Of a stretch of DNA of 64,000 nucleotides, positions 32,400 through 47,100 are shown one piece after another (position 1 is the first letter of the stretch; every line of letters starts with the position of its first letter). The position numbers were made by a program, and so were the translations under genes. Source of the stretch: Stictocephala bisonia (taxonomy: Eukaryota; Arthropoda; Insecta; Hemiptera; Membracidae); the NCBI GenBank assembly GCA_035578905.1, contig JAQJVL010000604.1, positions 124,001-188,000 of the forward strand. The letters run 5' to 3'. The notes under the pieces are model-generated. The model did no database searches. It saw nothing but the letters and a program-made list of their open reading frames with translations, and was not told where the DNA came from.

Positions 32400-35255
32400 G
32401 ACTGAGGATGCTGCTAACCATGAAACCTTTGGTAGTAGTGGAAGCGCTGGGACTCCTCGACTTTCGGGAAACTAGCCGGGAGGGGGGACAATGAACGTGG
32501 AATCAGAGTCGGACACCTTAACATGCGCTCTATTAATACAGGCTTCACAGAAATGTGTGCGCTTGTGACCGACTTTGATTTTGATGTATTTGGAGTGACG
32601 GAGACTTGGCTTCTTCCTGACACTCCATCAGACAGCTTCAGAATTCCAGGATAGCCTATACTATGTTGCGTTGTGATCGTTATGATTCCACTCTGGTGGA
32701 TAATGGTTATGGCAATGAAGAAGCCGGTGGTGGAATTGCCATGTACATTAAGGAAGATATCATGTTCGATCATCACATCTTATCTGAACATTTGGAACCT
32801 GGGATAGAAGCGCTCTGTGCAGTCATCAGAGTGAAAGGGCAGAGACTTGGTGTATGTGTGGGCTACCGGACACCTGATGTGAGGTACACTAGCCTTCCTT
32901 GTTCCTTTTTTCACTCCTTATTTGTCGATCTTGCAGTTGAAGTCAAGATGGTGTTGTATTTAGGAGATACAAATATTGACTTAATTTCAAAGACAAGTAA
33001 TGAATCGAAGTTCCTTCGCCGGCTCTTGAAAGATACTAATACAGTGCAGCTAATAGATGAACCCACAAGAGTTACTGTATCTTCAGCTACCTTGTTGGAC
33101 CACATTTAGTGGACAGGTCGGCTGAACCAAGAGGATCGGCGTAATTGATGCCTCAAGTTTAAAAGACCACAGGGGGGTGAAGATATCGGACCACAAGCTA
33201 ATATATTGTGATATTGACTATAAAAAAGTTAAGAAAGAGGCAAAGCAAATTTCTTACAGAGATCTCTCGAAGCTTGATGTCAATAGTGCAGTGCGTGATA
33301 TGGCAAACATAGACTGGAATAGCATTTTAAATATAAGGGAAGTAGACAAAATTGAAAAGGTATTGACATTAAAGATAAGATATATCTATGATAAACACGC
33401 CCCCATTGTTTGTAAAAGAGTTACAAAAAAGAAAGCCCCCTGGAGGACCAATGAAATAAAGCAATTAACGAAGATAAAAAACAAACTTTGAAAAAATACA
33501 CAAAAACACGGCATCAAGAAGACTGGGAACTTTATAAGAACACTAGAAACAGACTAAATAGTTTGATATGGCGTGCGAAAAAGATTTTTTTCTCAGAAAA
33601 ATTATCCTCAGCCAACAACTCAAAAGAATTTTGGAGTATTTTGAAACAATGCAATGTTGTTGGGAACAGTGATAATTTAAATCCCCCACATGAGTTAAAT
33701 ATTGATGAAATAAACAAATATTTTATTGAAATGGGCTCAGAGAATGATGTGGATGAGAATGCTGTAAGTGTTTTTAAGAGAACTAGACAGGATGGAATTT
33801 TGAACAGTTTTTGCTTTACAAAAGTATCTGAAAATGTAATCAAAGAAGCAATGAAATCAATAAAATCAACTGCTGTTGGTTGTGATGACATCTCGATTCA
33901 AATGTTGGTAGCTGTGAGTCCATTTGCCTTAAAGGCCATTACACATCTTATAAATGAATCACTCTGCAGTGGAGTGTTTCCTGAAGCGTGGAAACTGAAC
34001 ATTGTACGCCCCTTACCTAAGGTAACAACACCATCAAGTATGCACGATTTAAGACCAATCTCAATCCTACCAGCGATGTCTAAGATTCTTGAAAAGGTTA
34101 TAGTAGATCAAATAACATTATTCATTGAGACAGAACACATATTGCCAAAACTCCAATCAGGCTTTAGACAGAATCATAGCACATGTACTGCACTTACAAA
34201 CATGTTTACTGATATAATAGATGCTAGGGACAAGGGCAGTACAGCTCCCTTGTCTTATTAGACTACTCAAAAGCTTTCGATTCCATCAACCATGATATGC
34301 TACTAGCGAAAATGAAGTATTACCATTTTAGCGACAAAGTAATTGATTGGATGAGATCTTACTTAGGTGACAGGCTGCAAGTAACAAAGCTTGGGAGTGA
34401 GACATCAAGGCCCCTAAAAAAACAGCGGGGTGTACCTCAAGGTAGTTGTTTGGGACCAATTTTATTCAATTTGTACACAGCTGATTTCACTAAGTGTGTA
34501 CAACACTGTTCTGTGCACCTGTACGCAGATGATTCTCAGCTACACTTATCTTATGACCAAAGCAGTATAAAACCTGCCATTGATCAAATTAACTCTGATT
34601 TGGATAAGATCTCTAGTTGGTCAGTTGTGAACGGTCTCAAACTCAATTTAGACAAGTGTGTGGTTGTCCACGTTGCTCCAAAGAATGTGGTGCAGGGTCT
34701 CGGTGAGTCTGGGTTTGGCGTGTCACTCGATGGCCATCGTCTGACAGTATGTGACAGAGTTAAGACCCTTGGTGTCATTCTAGACAGTGGCCTCACATTC
34801 TCTGATCACGTTGCTCACATTGCTGACCTGCTGCATGACTCACAAAGTTTTAAAGCTCAATGAGCCCCAGTATCAAAGCGAGAGACTCTCATTCCGGGAT
34901 GAGGTCTCACAGCGCAGCACACGTAACGGAGGAAAACTTCATTTTCCAAAGGTTAGGCTTGAAGCTGGGAGGAAAAGCTATACTTATTTCGGCCCGACAT
35001 TGTACAATGACCTCCCCGATAACTTTAAGCCTTACTCACATGAAACATTAAGGTAAAGCTTAGGGAAATGCTATTAAATGGTGAAATAGTTGATTAGAAG
35101 TTGTTAATGTTTAGTTGTCTAGTTATATAATATGTCTCACTTGTTGCTTTAGGATTAGTTATTCACTGTTCATGTTAGTTTTATTTTTGACTCAAGTTGC
35201 TCTGAAAAGCAGTGTAAAACTGAGAAACGCTTATGTAAATAAAGGCATTTTTATA
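32400..35255 (+). mobile_element. LINE with endonuclease and RT, internally deleted near its C-terminus
   Basis: Endonuclease: VGHLNMRSINTGFTEMCALV (about 32510), VTETWLLPDTPSD, then in another frame YGNEEAGGGIAMYIKEDIMF and LYLGDTNIDLISKT (32663-33109), then SDHKLIYCDIDYKKV (33180). RT: CDDISIQML, LRPISILPAMSKILEKVIVD (33488-34261), LLDYSKAFDSINHDML, GVPQGSCLGPILFNLYTADF and VHLYADDSQLHLSY (34262-34863). At about 34850 the thumb jumps directly to the extreme C-terminus (GPTLYNDLPDNFKPYSHETL), so ~150 codons are missing. At least four frame breaks. The 3' end is near 35255 (AATAAAGGC). Confidence 0.9.
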
Positions 35256-38062
35256 AGAAAAAACTTAAAAACACATGGATGCAAATACTCATAAAAAAAT
35301 TATTTCATAATTCATAACTTGGCCTTCAAGAATAACAATGACGTATAGTTTGTAATCATATGCCTAGACACAATAATGTTCAAAAACTAAACTTACATAG
35401 GATATATTTTTTTCTTAAAAAAGTGTTATGGAAATAAGCAGTTCACTATGTTTCCTTTGATAAGAATGGTTATTCCTGCTGCATATTGCCTTTGAACACG
35501 ACACAATATAACAAGACAAAACACCTTCGAATTATGAAAAAGTCACTAGACATCAGAAAGCGTTTGGGTGAAAGTTCAAAATTTTCCTCGTGAGACAAAA
35601 TGGTACCAGCAAAACGAACTGCGCTTACTTACAAACTTTCCCATTCCTATTGTATGAAAATGACTAAATAGGCCCTACTGTGATTTCATTTTTATCATAA
35701 TTAAATTTTATTTTCTAGAATGCTGTTTATGTTCAAAATTTGTTTATCAGCTGTAATTAACAGTATTTATGCATTCATGTAATGGGTACAATAATACAAT
35801 TAATACTCTACATTTAAAAATAAAATTTCGAGAATGGGTATCATTTAAGTCCTAAATTCTTAACCTTATATTATAACTTATCAATAGTTGACAAACAACA
35901 CGAATTAAGTGTGACACAACATAATAATTGTTATCTCACAATAACTTTTCAGCCAGTTTATGAGAAAGTATAATGTCAATTTTAGAACAAGTTAGCAGTG
36001 TAACTAAGTGATAATAAAATAGCTGTTCCTCTGGTAAAATAAGTTTTATAAAATTAGTTTTCTCTTTTTTTTTTTAAATAGTTTTTTTCAACTGTAATCT
36101 TTAATCAAATGTTGATGGCTTCATTCTAAAATAATTGTAAAACCTTTTTGTGTCTTTTTAATTTATTATTGAAACTACAAATGTTTCTTCTTTAATAATT
36201 GGGTGCACCCAATTTAGCGCTTCCTCCCAGTTTCTTTCTATTGACATATGAAGCATATGGTTATCTATCCACAAGTATAATGATAACAGATATCATTAGT
36301 CAATGCTAATCACAACATAATCCATTGTTTGCCTAATAGGAATCATAAAAAAGTTATGAAAATCAGCTCTAGTGTGAAAAGAGAACCTAAGAAAAATAAG
36401 TTGCATTTTTAACTACGATAAGTATGAAATCCTAATATATGTATACTTAGTTAAATCTATTAAATCTAAAATTAAATATTTATTTGATCCAAAATGTTCA
36501 GGTGAATAGTCTACCTCTCAATATGATCTTTTCATTTAATAATATTCCATCATGCAAAATATAATTAAATTTAAATTTAAAAAAAATCAAATTAAGGTAT
36601 GCTGATTGTAATATATAAAATATAAACTCTAGTAACACATAAATAACACACATACTACATGGTGGTATAAAACATTTTCAACAGGTCTTCAGTTGTTTGA
36701 TAAATTGCTTGTATCTCTGAAGAAAGAGTGTAACTAAAATAAGCCACATATAATCAAAAAATTGTGTACCGTACCTCAATACAAATGAATTATTCATCTC
36801 CTTTTGGCTGTCTGTCAAATTCTCATTTGCCTCCCAATGTAAGTTTGGTAGGCTTTCAACGGTGTTCAATTTAACTATTGACATGTATAATTAGTTAATT
36901 TATTTTTTATGACGAGTTGTTATTTTTTTGCAATTATTAAAACTTGACTCAAATAGGTATTATTTATTTCTTACCAATAAGCTCAGGAAAAAGAAAATAT
37001 CTTTACTGAGACCATATTCAAAGTTTTTCGTAATGTTCTAAACTCAAAGGTTTGATTGAGTATAAAAATATGTTCGAGTAGGCCTAAAGAAAATATAACA
37101 TCAAGTACAAGTCAGAAAGACATAACTGAAGTGGGTTTGAGGATAACATCATGGTAACTGTGGACTAGTGTTATCGAGTATAACGGGCGTTTATGTCCAT
37201 TGTAGACCTAACGCTGTCAAGATTCAGGTCCCAAGGATTGCCTGTCAGCCGTACTTCTAGAAAAATGGAAAATTAAATCTAATTGTATTGGGTGTTATTC
37301 ATTACTGTTCATTGTTAAGACAGGTCTCTACCATGGGTAAAACATCTCTATATGGGTGAATATGAGGAGCAAACGAATGTAGATGAAGAAGTGTAATCAT
37401 TGTTACTATCTAAGGCCAACTATTGCTGAGAAAGAGCCATTTCTTAAAAGTCCAATAACCAACTCAACTAAGGGAATACAAACCATGTAGTATTGGTCTA
37501 ATTTTCATCTTATCTGACAAGCCTGATACTCCCTACACAGCATCTGAACCCTGATCCAACAACAAACACCCCAGACTTCTGTAGTAGTGTCCACGTCGAT
37601 GTTAACCACTGAGCAGATGCTGTGTCCATGTTAAGAGGACTGAGCATAGAACCTAGTGCATACAATCTGTACAACACTTTGTCCCCAAGTAGCAAGATTA
37701 CATCATTGTGCCACTGGTGATGTATATTTTAGGTGATTAATTCAAATTGAATGAGTGAATGAAATCATAATTCTGTGGAGAGTGTGACATTATTCATGTC
37801 TCGTCATTGCTAATGTGCTCACAGTAGACCGCAAACAGCTGGTGAGTTATAATCACCTGATAGAACTCGCCACCAAATAGAAATTACATTTTTAATTATT
37901 GACAGCATGGAGGATCTGAAAGATTTTTTATCAAGAATCTTAAATCATTTAAAAAGTTATAGTTAATTAATGTCAACTATAAATACTAATTTTTGCTAGG
38001 GGAATTTTTAGGATCTTACTTCTTAAGTTATTGCTGTAGTTTTTAGAATTTTTTGTTTTTAG
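35256..38062. other. AT-rich intergenic stretch upstream of TEDC1
   Basis: Mostly simple AT-rich DNA. It holds a copy of the dispersed repeat (about 37355-37460) and a perfect palindrome TTGGGTGCACCCAA near 36200. The first exon(s) of TEDC1 may lie here but I could not identify them. Confidence 0.4.
36776..36884 (-). CDS. Candidate first coding exon, unidentified
   Basis: Minus strand, ATG at 36884: MSIVKLNTVESLPNLHWEAN, then ENLTDSQKEMNNSFVLR, followed by a donor-like AG/GTACGG at 36775. The amino-acid composition looks more protein-like than nearby random ORFs. No family recognised and no partner exon found; it may be chance. Confidence 0.2.
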
Positions 38063-38110
38063 AATATGAAAATGTTTGTAGTTGAGGACTTTCTACTGTT
38101 ACGGAGAAAG
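38063..38110 (+). CDS. TEDC1: TEDC1 exon, most 5' seen
   Basis: Acceptor TTTTTGTTTTTAG, then NMKMFVVEDFLLLRRK (16 codons), then donor GTATAC. Ends in phase 0, matching the next exon. The VEDF..L stretch fits the family's N-terminal helix only loosely, so this is the least certain exon. Confidence 0.45.
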
Positions 38111-41100
38111 GTATACAAACAAAGTGGTAATTTAAATTTTACTATCTGTCATGCATTGTTTATTGTATTCATAATAAGAGCCAAAACCTAATAAAGTAGG
38201 TTAACAATCAATCACTTTATATTTATATATAAATACTTAATCAGGCTACACATTCTGTTACTTTAGATCGAGCAATTTTGGAACATTCTTCATAAATTAT
38301 GCTGTTTTTCAACATCTGGATCATGCCAAAGTAAGAATTTTTGTTTAATTATTATTAAATCATTGATTGTTCCTATTGACGTTTTCACTAAATTTTATAT
38401 TTGACGTGAAACAACAATTGGGCACAAAAAAAACAAGCCATCACACAACAGGATATTTTTGTATCTACATTGGTGTGGTTTTTTTAAATGGTCTTTTGTG
38501 ATGTAAAGGTACAAGTACAACCCTGCAACTATACTCCTAAATTTGAGTAAAGATAAATTCGAAAAGTCTGGTTTTTTAAAATCTGCAAGTGTTTTTACAA
38601 AGTTAAAACAAAATACTAAACATCAGAAAATGTTTGTTCTTTTTTTAAAAAAAAGTAATTTTTTACAAAATTGTAATTTAATTTTTATAAAATATTTTTA
38701 AAATCCAAACAAATTTTTAAACATTAACCCTAACTAGGAGTAAAAAATGTTGTACAAATTCCAAGATATCAAAAATGTGTCCAATTGGTTTTAAAAAAAA
38801 TATGGTATGTTTGTTCGGATACTTTTGTATTTTTGAGATTTTTTTTATGTACATTATGGAGAAATGCTACCTTTTTATTATACTAGTCTCTTAAAATTAA
38901 AAAAAGTTTTCTATTTAAAGGTTCTTAGTTCGATTCCATTGAAAGTCAAAGAACATTTTTGAGGGATCAGCTGCGTTGTTCTTTTATTATATATATTTAC
39001 ATATGTCCTAAGAATGTACACTTTCAGCTGTAAGAAAACATTAAATCATCCATATCTTGTAAAATATAAAATAACTATTAATATATATATTTTAAAATAA
39101 TAATCTCTAAAAGCGTATAGATCTGGGAATCAGAGTTTCAAATATACTTTAAAATATTTTTAAAAGATTTAAATTTAAAAGCTTTTAACTAGAATGTGGT
39201 CTTCACATGTTTCATCTATCAAATTGTTTGTTGATGATAGATGAGCTTTTTTATTAGAGCAGTAAGTAAAACAAGTCAATTTTGAAATAGTTAAAGAAAT
39301 TCTTCTATTTGAACACTGTCAACTGAAAAATAATTTTTTGTTTCTATAGTTATACCATTGACTATGGAAACAGTAAGACTGTTGACTCATATTGGACATG
39401 TGAAGCTGGTTTTCCTCTTTGGTTAAATTAGTTAATGTTTCGATTTCACAAGTAGCACCACCTCTTCATTCCTCTCTCAAGCACACACTAAAGTGACAAT
39501 AGCTGAGGTAATGGTATGCCAAACAGTTGTTCGAGTTGTGGTATGCGCTTATTTCAGACCATTTACCGCTAGATAGTAGCAGAGGCTTGTGTCTACAGCA
39601 AATGCATTGCCTGGGTTTGTCTCTTTGCTTTTATGGTCAGTGGTTAAACATATGACACGTAATTTTAATGATTGTGCAAAATTCTCCCAACATATTTGAT
39701 TACACAAATTCCATAACTTTTCTGATTAGACAAGGCCAAGAAATGTGTCACAAGCTACTTGCTCACTGAAGCTCCTGTTATTGCCTACGCTCTCCCTCCA
39801 GAAGCCACTCCGCGCCAGCTTCTGCTTTGCCTCGGTTGGGTCCTGTCTCATGGAGTCATTGAATCCATCATTGACAAGATTATTTTTGACACTCCTCTAG
39901 GAAAAGAGCTTCCTCTTACGGTAAGAACAATAAATTTTAAAAATTCAAACATGAAATACTCTGTTGTTTGAAAGTTATTTGCTGGTATTGGATTGTTCAT
40001 GATTGGAGGTTTCCAATGTTTCAAGTGTTTTAAGGAAGCAAACAAAAATTTTGACAGGTATAAAAACTCTTTGTCGTCTTCAGATGTCACTTACTACCTT
40101 AGTCTACATTTTCAACTGTAGTTTTTTATTTAATTCTTAACCCTTTTAAGAAAACCTTAAAAACTACATGCTTATAGACTACAGTTGACTGTTAAGAAAA
40201 TAGCATGTTCTTAAAAACTTAACATATCAAATAAAAATACTTTAGTTGTCTGTAAGCAACTACATGCAATTGACAAAGTCAAGATAACTGCAAGCTACTT
40301 AAAATATAGACTCATAACTCGTAATCATTAAACACAACTGGTTACTATAGATAACATCTCAAAATATAAAACACAATACAAAATTGTTCAACAATGCACA
40401 GAGCAGGTTATTAAATAGAAAATATATTCAACTTAATCCAAACAGCCTTAGATTTTCAAACTCCACCAGAATGAGGGACTGGGTACCATGAACCACTACA
40501 CTCACCAGATGAAATCACCACGATCGTACAGGGATTCAGTTCATCTTTGATGTTGGTGGCAAGATGGAGTTGGGCAATCGAACACCGGTTGGATAATTAG
40601 AATATTTTTTTATTTAATAATAATAATAACCTACTCTGTGTATTGTTAAACAATTTCATATTTTGTTATAATTTTGTTATGTTGTAATAACATGTGACTT
40701 TCGTAACAATAAAAAAAAAAAAAAAGTTGTGAATATAGAGTAAGGTAGTAAGTAACACTTGAAGCATTGGAAATCTTCAATAATTTTCAACCAGCCAACC
40801 ATAAAGTACTGTTCAGATTTAAAGTGCAAGTCATATTTTGTAACAGTGGTATTGCTTGAAGGACTGTCTACCTCTGACCAGAGATTCATAACAACGTATT
40901 GTAGAGAGTGTTGTTAACTCTTAACCCATTCTGTAGTAAAAATTTTCCCTTTAAAAAATCGCTAGTTTTAAAATTATGTTCCAAATTACTCAAGTTGGTG
41001 TTTTTCCTTTAGGCATTTATGCTTAATTTATCTAGCAATTACTTTTTTATTTATTTAGTAATGATAATTTATTATCTTAAAAAAAGCTAAGTTTCATCTT

Positions 41101-44100
41101 GAACATTCGAAGTTATTTTTATGAAACTGTCAATTTAGGAAACTTAATAATGTAAATGGTGATTTTTGTTTTTTATAATAATTATAAAAACTATTATTGT
41201 TTTTAAAATCCCAGGATAATTGCATATCCACCCTGGGTGACGGAAATTGATTAAAATGAGCTCCAGTTATAAATCACTTTCAAGAACTCACTTTGTAGAA
41301 AATAACACAATAAAGTGTTATATTATTTAGAGTTTTTCTTTCACTTGAAAATTCACACTGGTGTGTTCTTAGCAATTTAAAATTTATGTACATAATTAAA
41401 AACCCAATAGTCTAAATGTATTGAACTGTTATATTATTTGCATTGATTTCAAATTATAATTCCGATAATGAACTCCTCAAGAATCATATTCTTAGCGATT
41501 CTTACCAAAATATTCTAAATAAATTAAAAGTTGATTTTTCTAGTGACTTGGATTTTTTAGACTGTGTCACTGGGAGTTTTTTTATATTTATGTTTTGTTG
41601 TTATTTGGCACTTTTTGTTTCCTCCATCCTCCCCGCCTCTTGTACTTTTTGTATCCCACCCGCCTCCCCACATACATATAGATGCGTTTACCCCACAGAC
41701 ATATGTTGGACGGGGGAATACTATGTCCAACATTTTACCTCACCCATACATGTACAGTGGTATTGACCCACCCACCAACCTATACACGTACAGTGGCATT
41801 GACCCACCCGCCCACCCATTCTTCATAAGTTTGTTTAACCTACCCACCCATACACCAATACCTACCCACCCACCCATACACATACAGTGGTATTGACCCA
41901 CCTTCCCACCCATACACGTACAGTGGTATTGACCCACCCGCCCACCCATACACGTACAGTGGTATTGACCCTCCTTCCCACCCATACACGTACAGTGGTA
42001 TTGACCCACTCGCCCACCCATACACGTACAGTGGTATTGACCCACTCGCCCACCCATACACGTACAGTGGTATTGACCCACTCGCCCACCCATACACGTA
42101 CAGTGGTATTGACCCACTCGCCCACCCATACACGTACAGTGGTATTGACCAACCCAACCACCCATACACGTACAGAGGTATTGACCCACCCACCCACCCA
42201 TACACGTACAGTGGTATTGACCCACCCACCCACCCACCCATACACATACAGTGGTACTCCAAGACCCTCAGATATGTTTTAAGGGTCTTATTATTAAAAT
42301 AAGAACACATAATGAAGTTTATAATATTGACTGCCGGGTAAATGGTATCCAGCTACATGATGGACTGAGAGCGTGTTGAATTTAGATGATTGTTGGACAC
42401 AGAACGGAAACAGGTGAGATCAGCAGTCAATTGATATACTGCAACAGACTGATGTCATATCACGTCACTACATATTAATACAAACATAAATTGATCCTTT
42501 CACATTACCAACAGCACAATTTGAAATTTGACATATTATAAGTTAAACACAGTTAATTACTGCTAATAAATATTCAGATTTATATTGATGGTGTATATCA
42601 ATACATTACATTACTGAAAGTTATTAATGAGGTTGTTGTCAAGTAAAAATTAGGTGTTGGAAAAACTTATAGATATAAATTTACAAAATTGTTTAAATTT
42701 TTTACAGCCAGAACCTGAAGATCCAGAGGCAGATGTAACTCTAGGTGAGAATTGCTCGGAGAAAGGCCCCAATTACGCCCTGTTTCTCTCAGGTCTCATA
42801 CAGCACAACCTGAAAGCCATTTCTAACTATCGTCAAGAGAGGGCTCACCTTCTTGTTAAGGTCAATAAATCAAAATTGTGTTTTTCTATAATTAAAATAT
42901 TAGAACAAAGAATTTTTTTCCTTGATAGGTACATCAATATCAGACAAAACTATAGTATAATGCAAGTTGTAAAATACAAAATGGAAACATATCTTCTTTG
43001 GATTCAAAAATAAATTTAATAACTTTTTATAACAGCAAAAACAAAATTAATAATAATAAATAAAAAGCAAAACCAACATGAAATATACTCAACTGTAAAT
43101 GATGTACAATTTAAGTAGGGGTGTGAGAGTAGTGATTTTTGAGTTAGAGTCGAGTCGAGTAGTTGGCATTTTTTTTCGACTATCGAGTATTTTTGAGTGA
43201 GTATTTATAGAAAGATTTCCTGTTTACCCAAGACAACTGTAAAAGGCAGACACCATCCTAAGCCTATGTTAAGTTTTGCCAGACTCGTAAATATATACAT
43301 CTACATTGAACACAATAATTTTGATTTGTTGTTTTTAACTGTAACATTTGATAAATAAAACTTTTTACTTCTTGCTTTCCAATATTTTTATGTGGCATTG
43401 TTTTGTTTAACCTTTTTCCTTTTTTCATAGCTGTTATGATGTTAGAAACTAAGAAAGTATATTAATAATTCTTTCTTAATAATATACTTAAGAAAGCATA
43501 TTATTAACAACGTGAATTATAAAGATTTAATCTGTTCACTCATATCACAGATCAGATTTTCTATGCAAGCCAATTATACTGTTTCACAGCCGGCCGATAT
43601 GTTAATCTGGTGGTTCAGTTCAAAGTGTACCGCGAAAACGTAGCAATGCTTGTTGGCAAAAGCTGCATCCAACCAAACTGATGCTAAAATTCAGGTGTCA
43701 TCATCAAATGCAGTAATTTGCTTCCAGAATTGCCTCCTCTCAACAAAAAATTTATTGTGTATACACCAAGAAGAGTGGATCTGTATTCTGTAGGTGTTTA
43801 ATTCAGTAATAACAAGGTTACAACTAACCGGAAATAAGCTGTGAATTATATAATCAAATTTGAAAATCTGGATGACAAAGACTGTAGTTCAATTGTTGAT
43901 AATAATAACTAAGCAGGTTTACTAAAAATAAATTTTAAAGTTGCTTAGGATGAATTAGTTTTTAAATTATGATCAGCATGAAATGTGTGCAACTAGAAAC
44001 TACTTTGATACATGAGGCTACACTGAACAACAGATAAATAATTATTTCATAACGAGAAATTCATGAAAACATGGAGTAATCGAATGAAAACCATAGACGT

Positions 44101-47100
44101 AGTTGGCTAATATAATAGGTCTAGCTGATATTGGCGATGAGATGCAGTCTGAAATATCAGCCAAGTACCAACTAGTTATACAGTGAAGATTGTGGGCAGC
44201 TAAATTATAAACTCCTGAATAAAAAACGAGACGTGTGATAAGGCTTCGGTTCAATAAAAATTATCTGCCAAGTCTCTTAAGATTGTCGTATTTTGTTTAG
44301 AAAAGGTCTTCCAACATGTTTCTTACTTACATGGGTTGATTCATGATTGTTTTACAGTTTACATCGACATCGACTTCGATGTGAACAGGAAACCGTTCAG
44401 TGAGTTTACGAATCCAAATTATCGTACTTTAACACATTTTACACTTCAACTGTGTTATTATCTAACCTAGTCAGAAAACCGTTCAACAATTTAACAGGAA
44501 AAAATATTGTATGCGCAAATGTTACACACAGTTTTGGCGATCTAAGGTGTTTACGGAATAATAATTAATAGACGTTCGCCACGGATATAATGTATATATA
44601 TATATATATATTTTTTATTTGACGGAAAATAAATCAATAATGTTGTGTCACATGCTGCTAGAACGTCATTACCATAACGATACGGTATTTTCTTACATCA
44701 AATCATTGGATGATTCTCTGCTCAGATTAAAAAACAAAATAAACCTCAATCGACTCACAAGAAATATACGATAATTTTTCCTTGCACGTACGTATACCAA
44801 AAGCGAGATGGACTTTCACCGAGAAAAGATGGGAAGTTTGATTCTTGGGATGTAAAGTGACCCGTTCTCGAGACCCTTTTGATTGAGCGATATTATTGAT
44901 ATGAATGAAATTATGCATAATTTCCACGGCGTACAGACCATTAGATTTCTATCGGTACCAGGTCTTTTTGAGCATCTTGAACTGGATCTCTTATCCCCTT
45001 TCTTGGGCCATAAAAACACTAACCAGCACCTAACCAGCACCTCTGTTTTATTCACGCTATTTTAGGTTAGATTGATTACAAGTGAGTAGTAGACTCGGAC
45101 AGCCATCATGTGCTACTACGGTAACTATTTGCCGTGATCGCCACCTTCCTAGATCTGTTGATCACTTTGAATTTAACTAGTTCAAATCATAATGAATGAA
45201 CTTGTTCACTACGTCGACTAGTTCATTTGACTGTCGTCGTGTACTACCTATTCTTAGGCGTATTGTTTAGTTCATATTTACGTGTACCAAACTGACAACG
45301 TATAATTAAGGGTAAAATAAAACACAAGAAAGCGCACTTTTTTTATTCATAACTTATAAAACTGTTTACTCTTAAATCTAAATTAAGATGTAAATCTGAT
45401 ATTTATTGAAATACAACTACTCGATCGAACTTCGAGTAGTTTCGGAAGCTTCGAGTCGAGGATTTATTTTGTTGAACTGAACAACTTGTTTTGTATTTTA
45501 ACTCTTTAAATTATCAGTTGTGTTTAGTTCTTTCCCGATCTCCTCCCAGATTTTTCCTCCTTCTGTAGGATTTTGTGAATCCTTGTTTTTTGGCTTATAT
45601 AACAGCATTAATAACTTTCAGCAAACATGCAGTTAAACATGACATTTTGTACACATGGGAGTACAAATGGGAGGAAGACAGCTCCACTCCCACGACTGCG
45701 ACCATGTGTGCTTTTGTTTCACGTGCCTGTCAGACGGCGGTCATATCTCGCTGTTAAACACATCCCGTAAAATTAATTCCAAAAATATTATCGCTCATAT
45801 TTCCTGTGTAGGCGTGCGCTGGCTTTACAAGGAAAATATTAGGGCCCACTAGGTTCTGACTATTTTGAGGTTTATATCATATATGAGGCATTTTTTAAAA
45901 GTAAGTACCGTTTTGGAATTCTATTGTTGTGGTCAGTGTTCGGCGCATGCCCGCTGTGTACCACTATCTGTTCGCAAACTACAGCCGCCGTTACGGATTC
46001 ATTCGACAGTATTTAAGGTTGGTTAAAATGCCTCCTTCAATTGAAAAGGCCACCGACTGTGAAGTATGCACTGTGGTAAGTTTTCGTAACGCTAAAGGCG
46101 TGAAAGCAGCTGATATTTATCGAGAGATCTGTGACATTAACAAATTGCTTTAAAAAATCATCATAATTGTAACACTACAGGCATGTGAGAGAATTTGGTC
46201 AACATTTGTTTTTGAGATTCTCCGTCAGCATTTTGGGACCCCAGCGTGAGCATAACTTTTGGCACTTGAAATTTTCTGTCACAATTTCATAAATCAAAAT
46301 GAAAATTGTTTTGGACTCTGCCCGTCTGGTCTCACTGCTACTCGTCCACCATGATGACTGATAATGCGGCCCGGGCCAGCACGCCTTATCACCCTTGCAC
46401 CAACTATCACAGTTTCTCTGCCAAACTCTTTCACCATTTCCAAATACCGTTAAGGCAGCCCATGTGAACGTCCAATCTCTTTTTTGCCATATTGATGAAT
46501 TTAGATCAATTTTCGATTCACTTAATTTTGACTTTATATTATTGTCCGAGACCTGGCTTAAACCTTCTCACAGTGATAAAAGTGTTGAACTCTCTGGCTA
46601 CTGAATATTCAGGAATGACCGCCTTCACAAGGGTGGTGGTGGTGTTGCCGTTTTTGTGAGGTCTCATCTACCGTGTAAATTAATTCATTCCTCCGATACA
46701 TCATTAGAGGGTCGGCCTGAGTTTTTATTCCTGGATGTCAGCATCAAAGGAATACATGTCTTATTGGGTGTTTGTTACCGGGCACCCAACCTAGGGTTTC
46801 TTGCTGATTTTGAACGTGCACTTCTTGATCTGATGGTTCGTTACAGCCATGTCATAGTCATGGGTGACTTCAACGTGGATCTTACTGGACCAACTACCTA
46901 CAACAAGACTTTTTTGCAGACTATGTTCGACTCATGCAACATGACTATACTACCTATGCAGTCCACCCACCATACTGCAACATCTGATACTTGGCTCAAC
47001 ATCATAGCCGTCAGTGATCCCACCTATGTTGCGCACCATGGACAATCCCCTGCTCCCGGTCTTTCCAAACACGATCTCGTCTTCTGTGCCTACAAACTTC

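Noticed and set aside
41564..42310. Several 107-165-codon ORFs on both strands
   Set aside because: All lie in the 36-bp minisatellite and exist only because the unit has no stops; no start context, domain or splice sites.
43117..45470. A complete hAT element
   Set aside because: Only subterminal-like phrases at the two sides; the right terminus, 8-bp duplication and transposase are missing.
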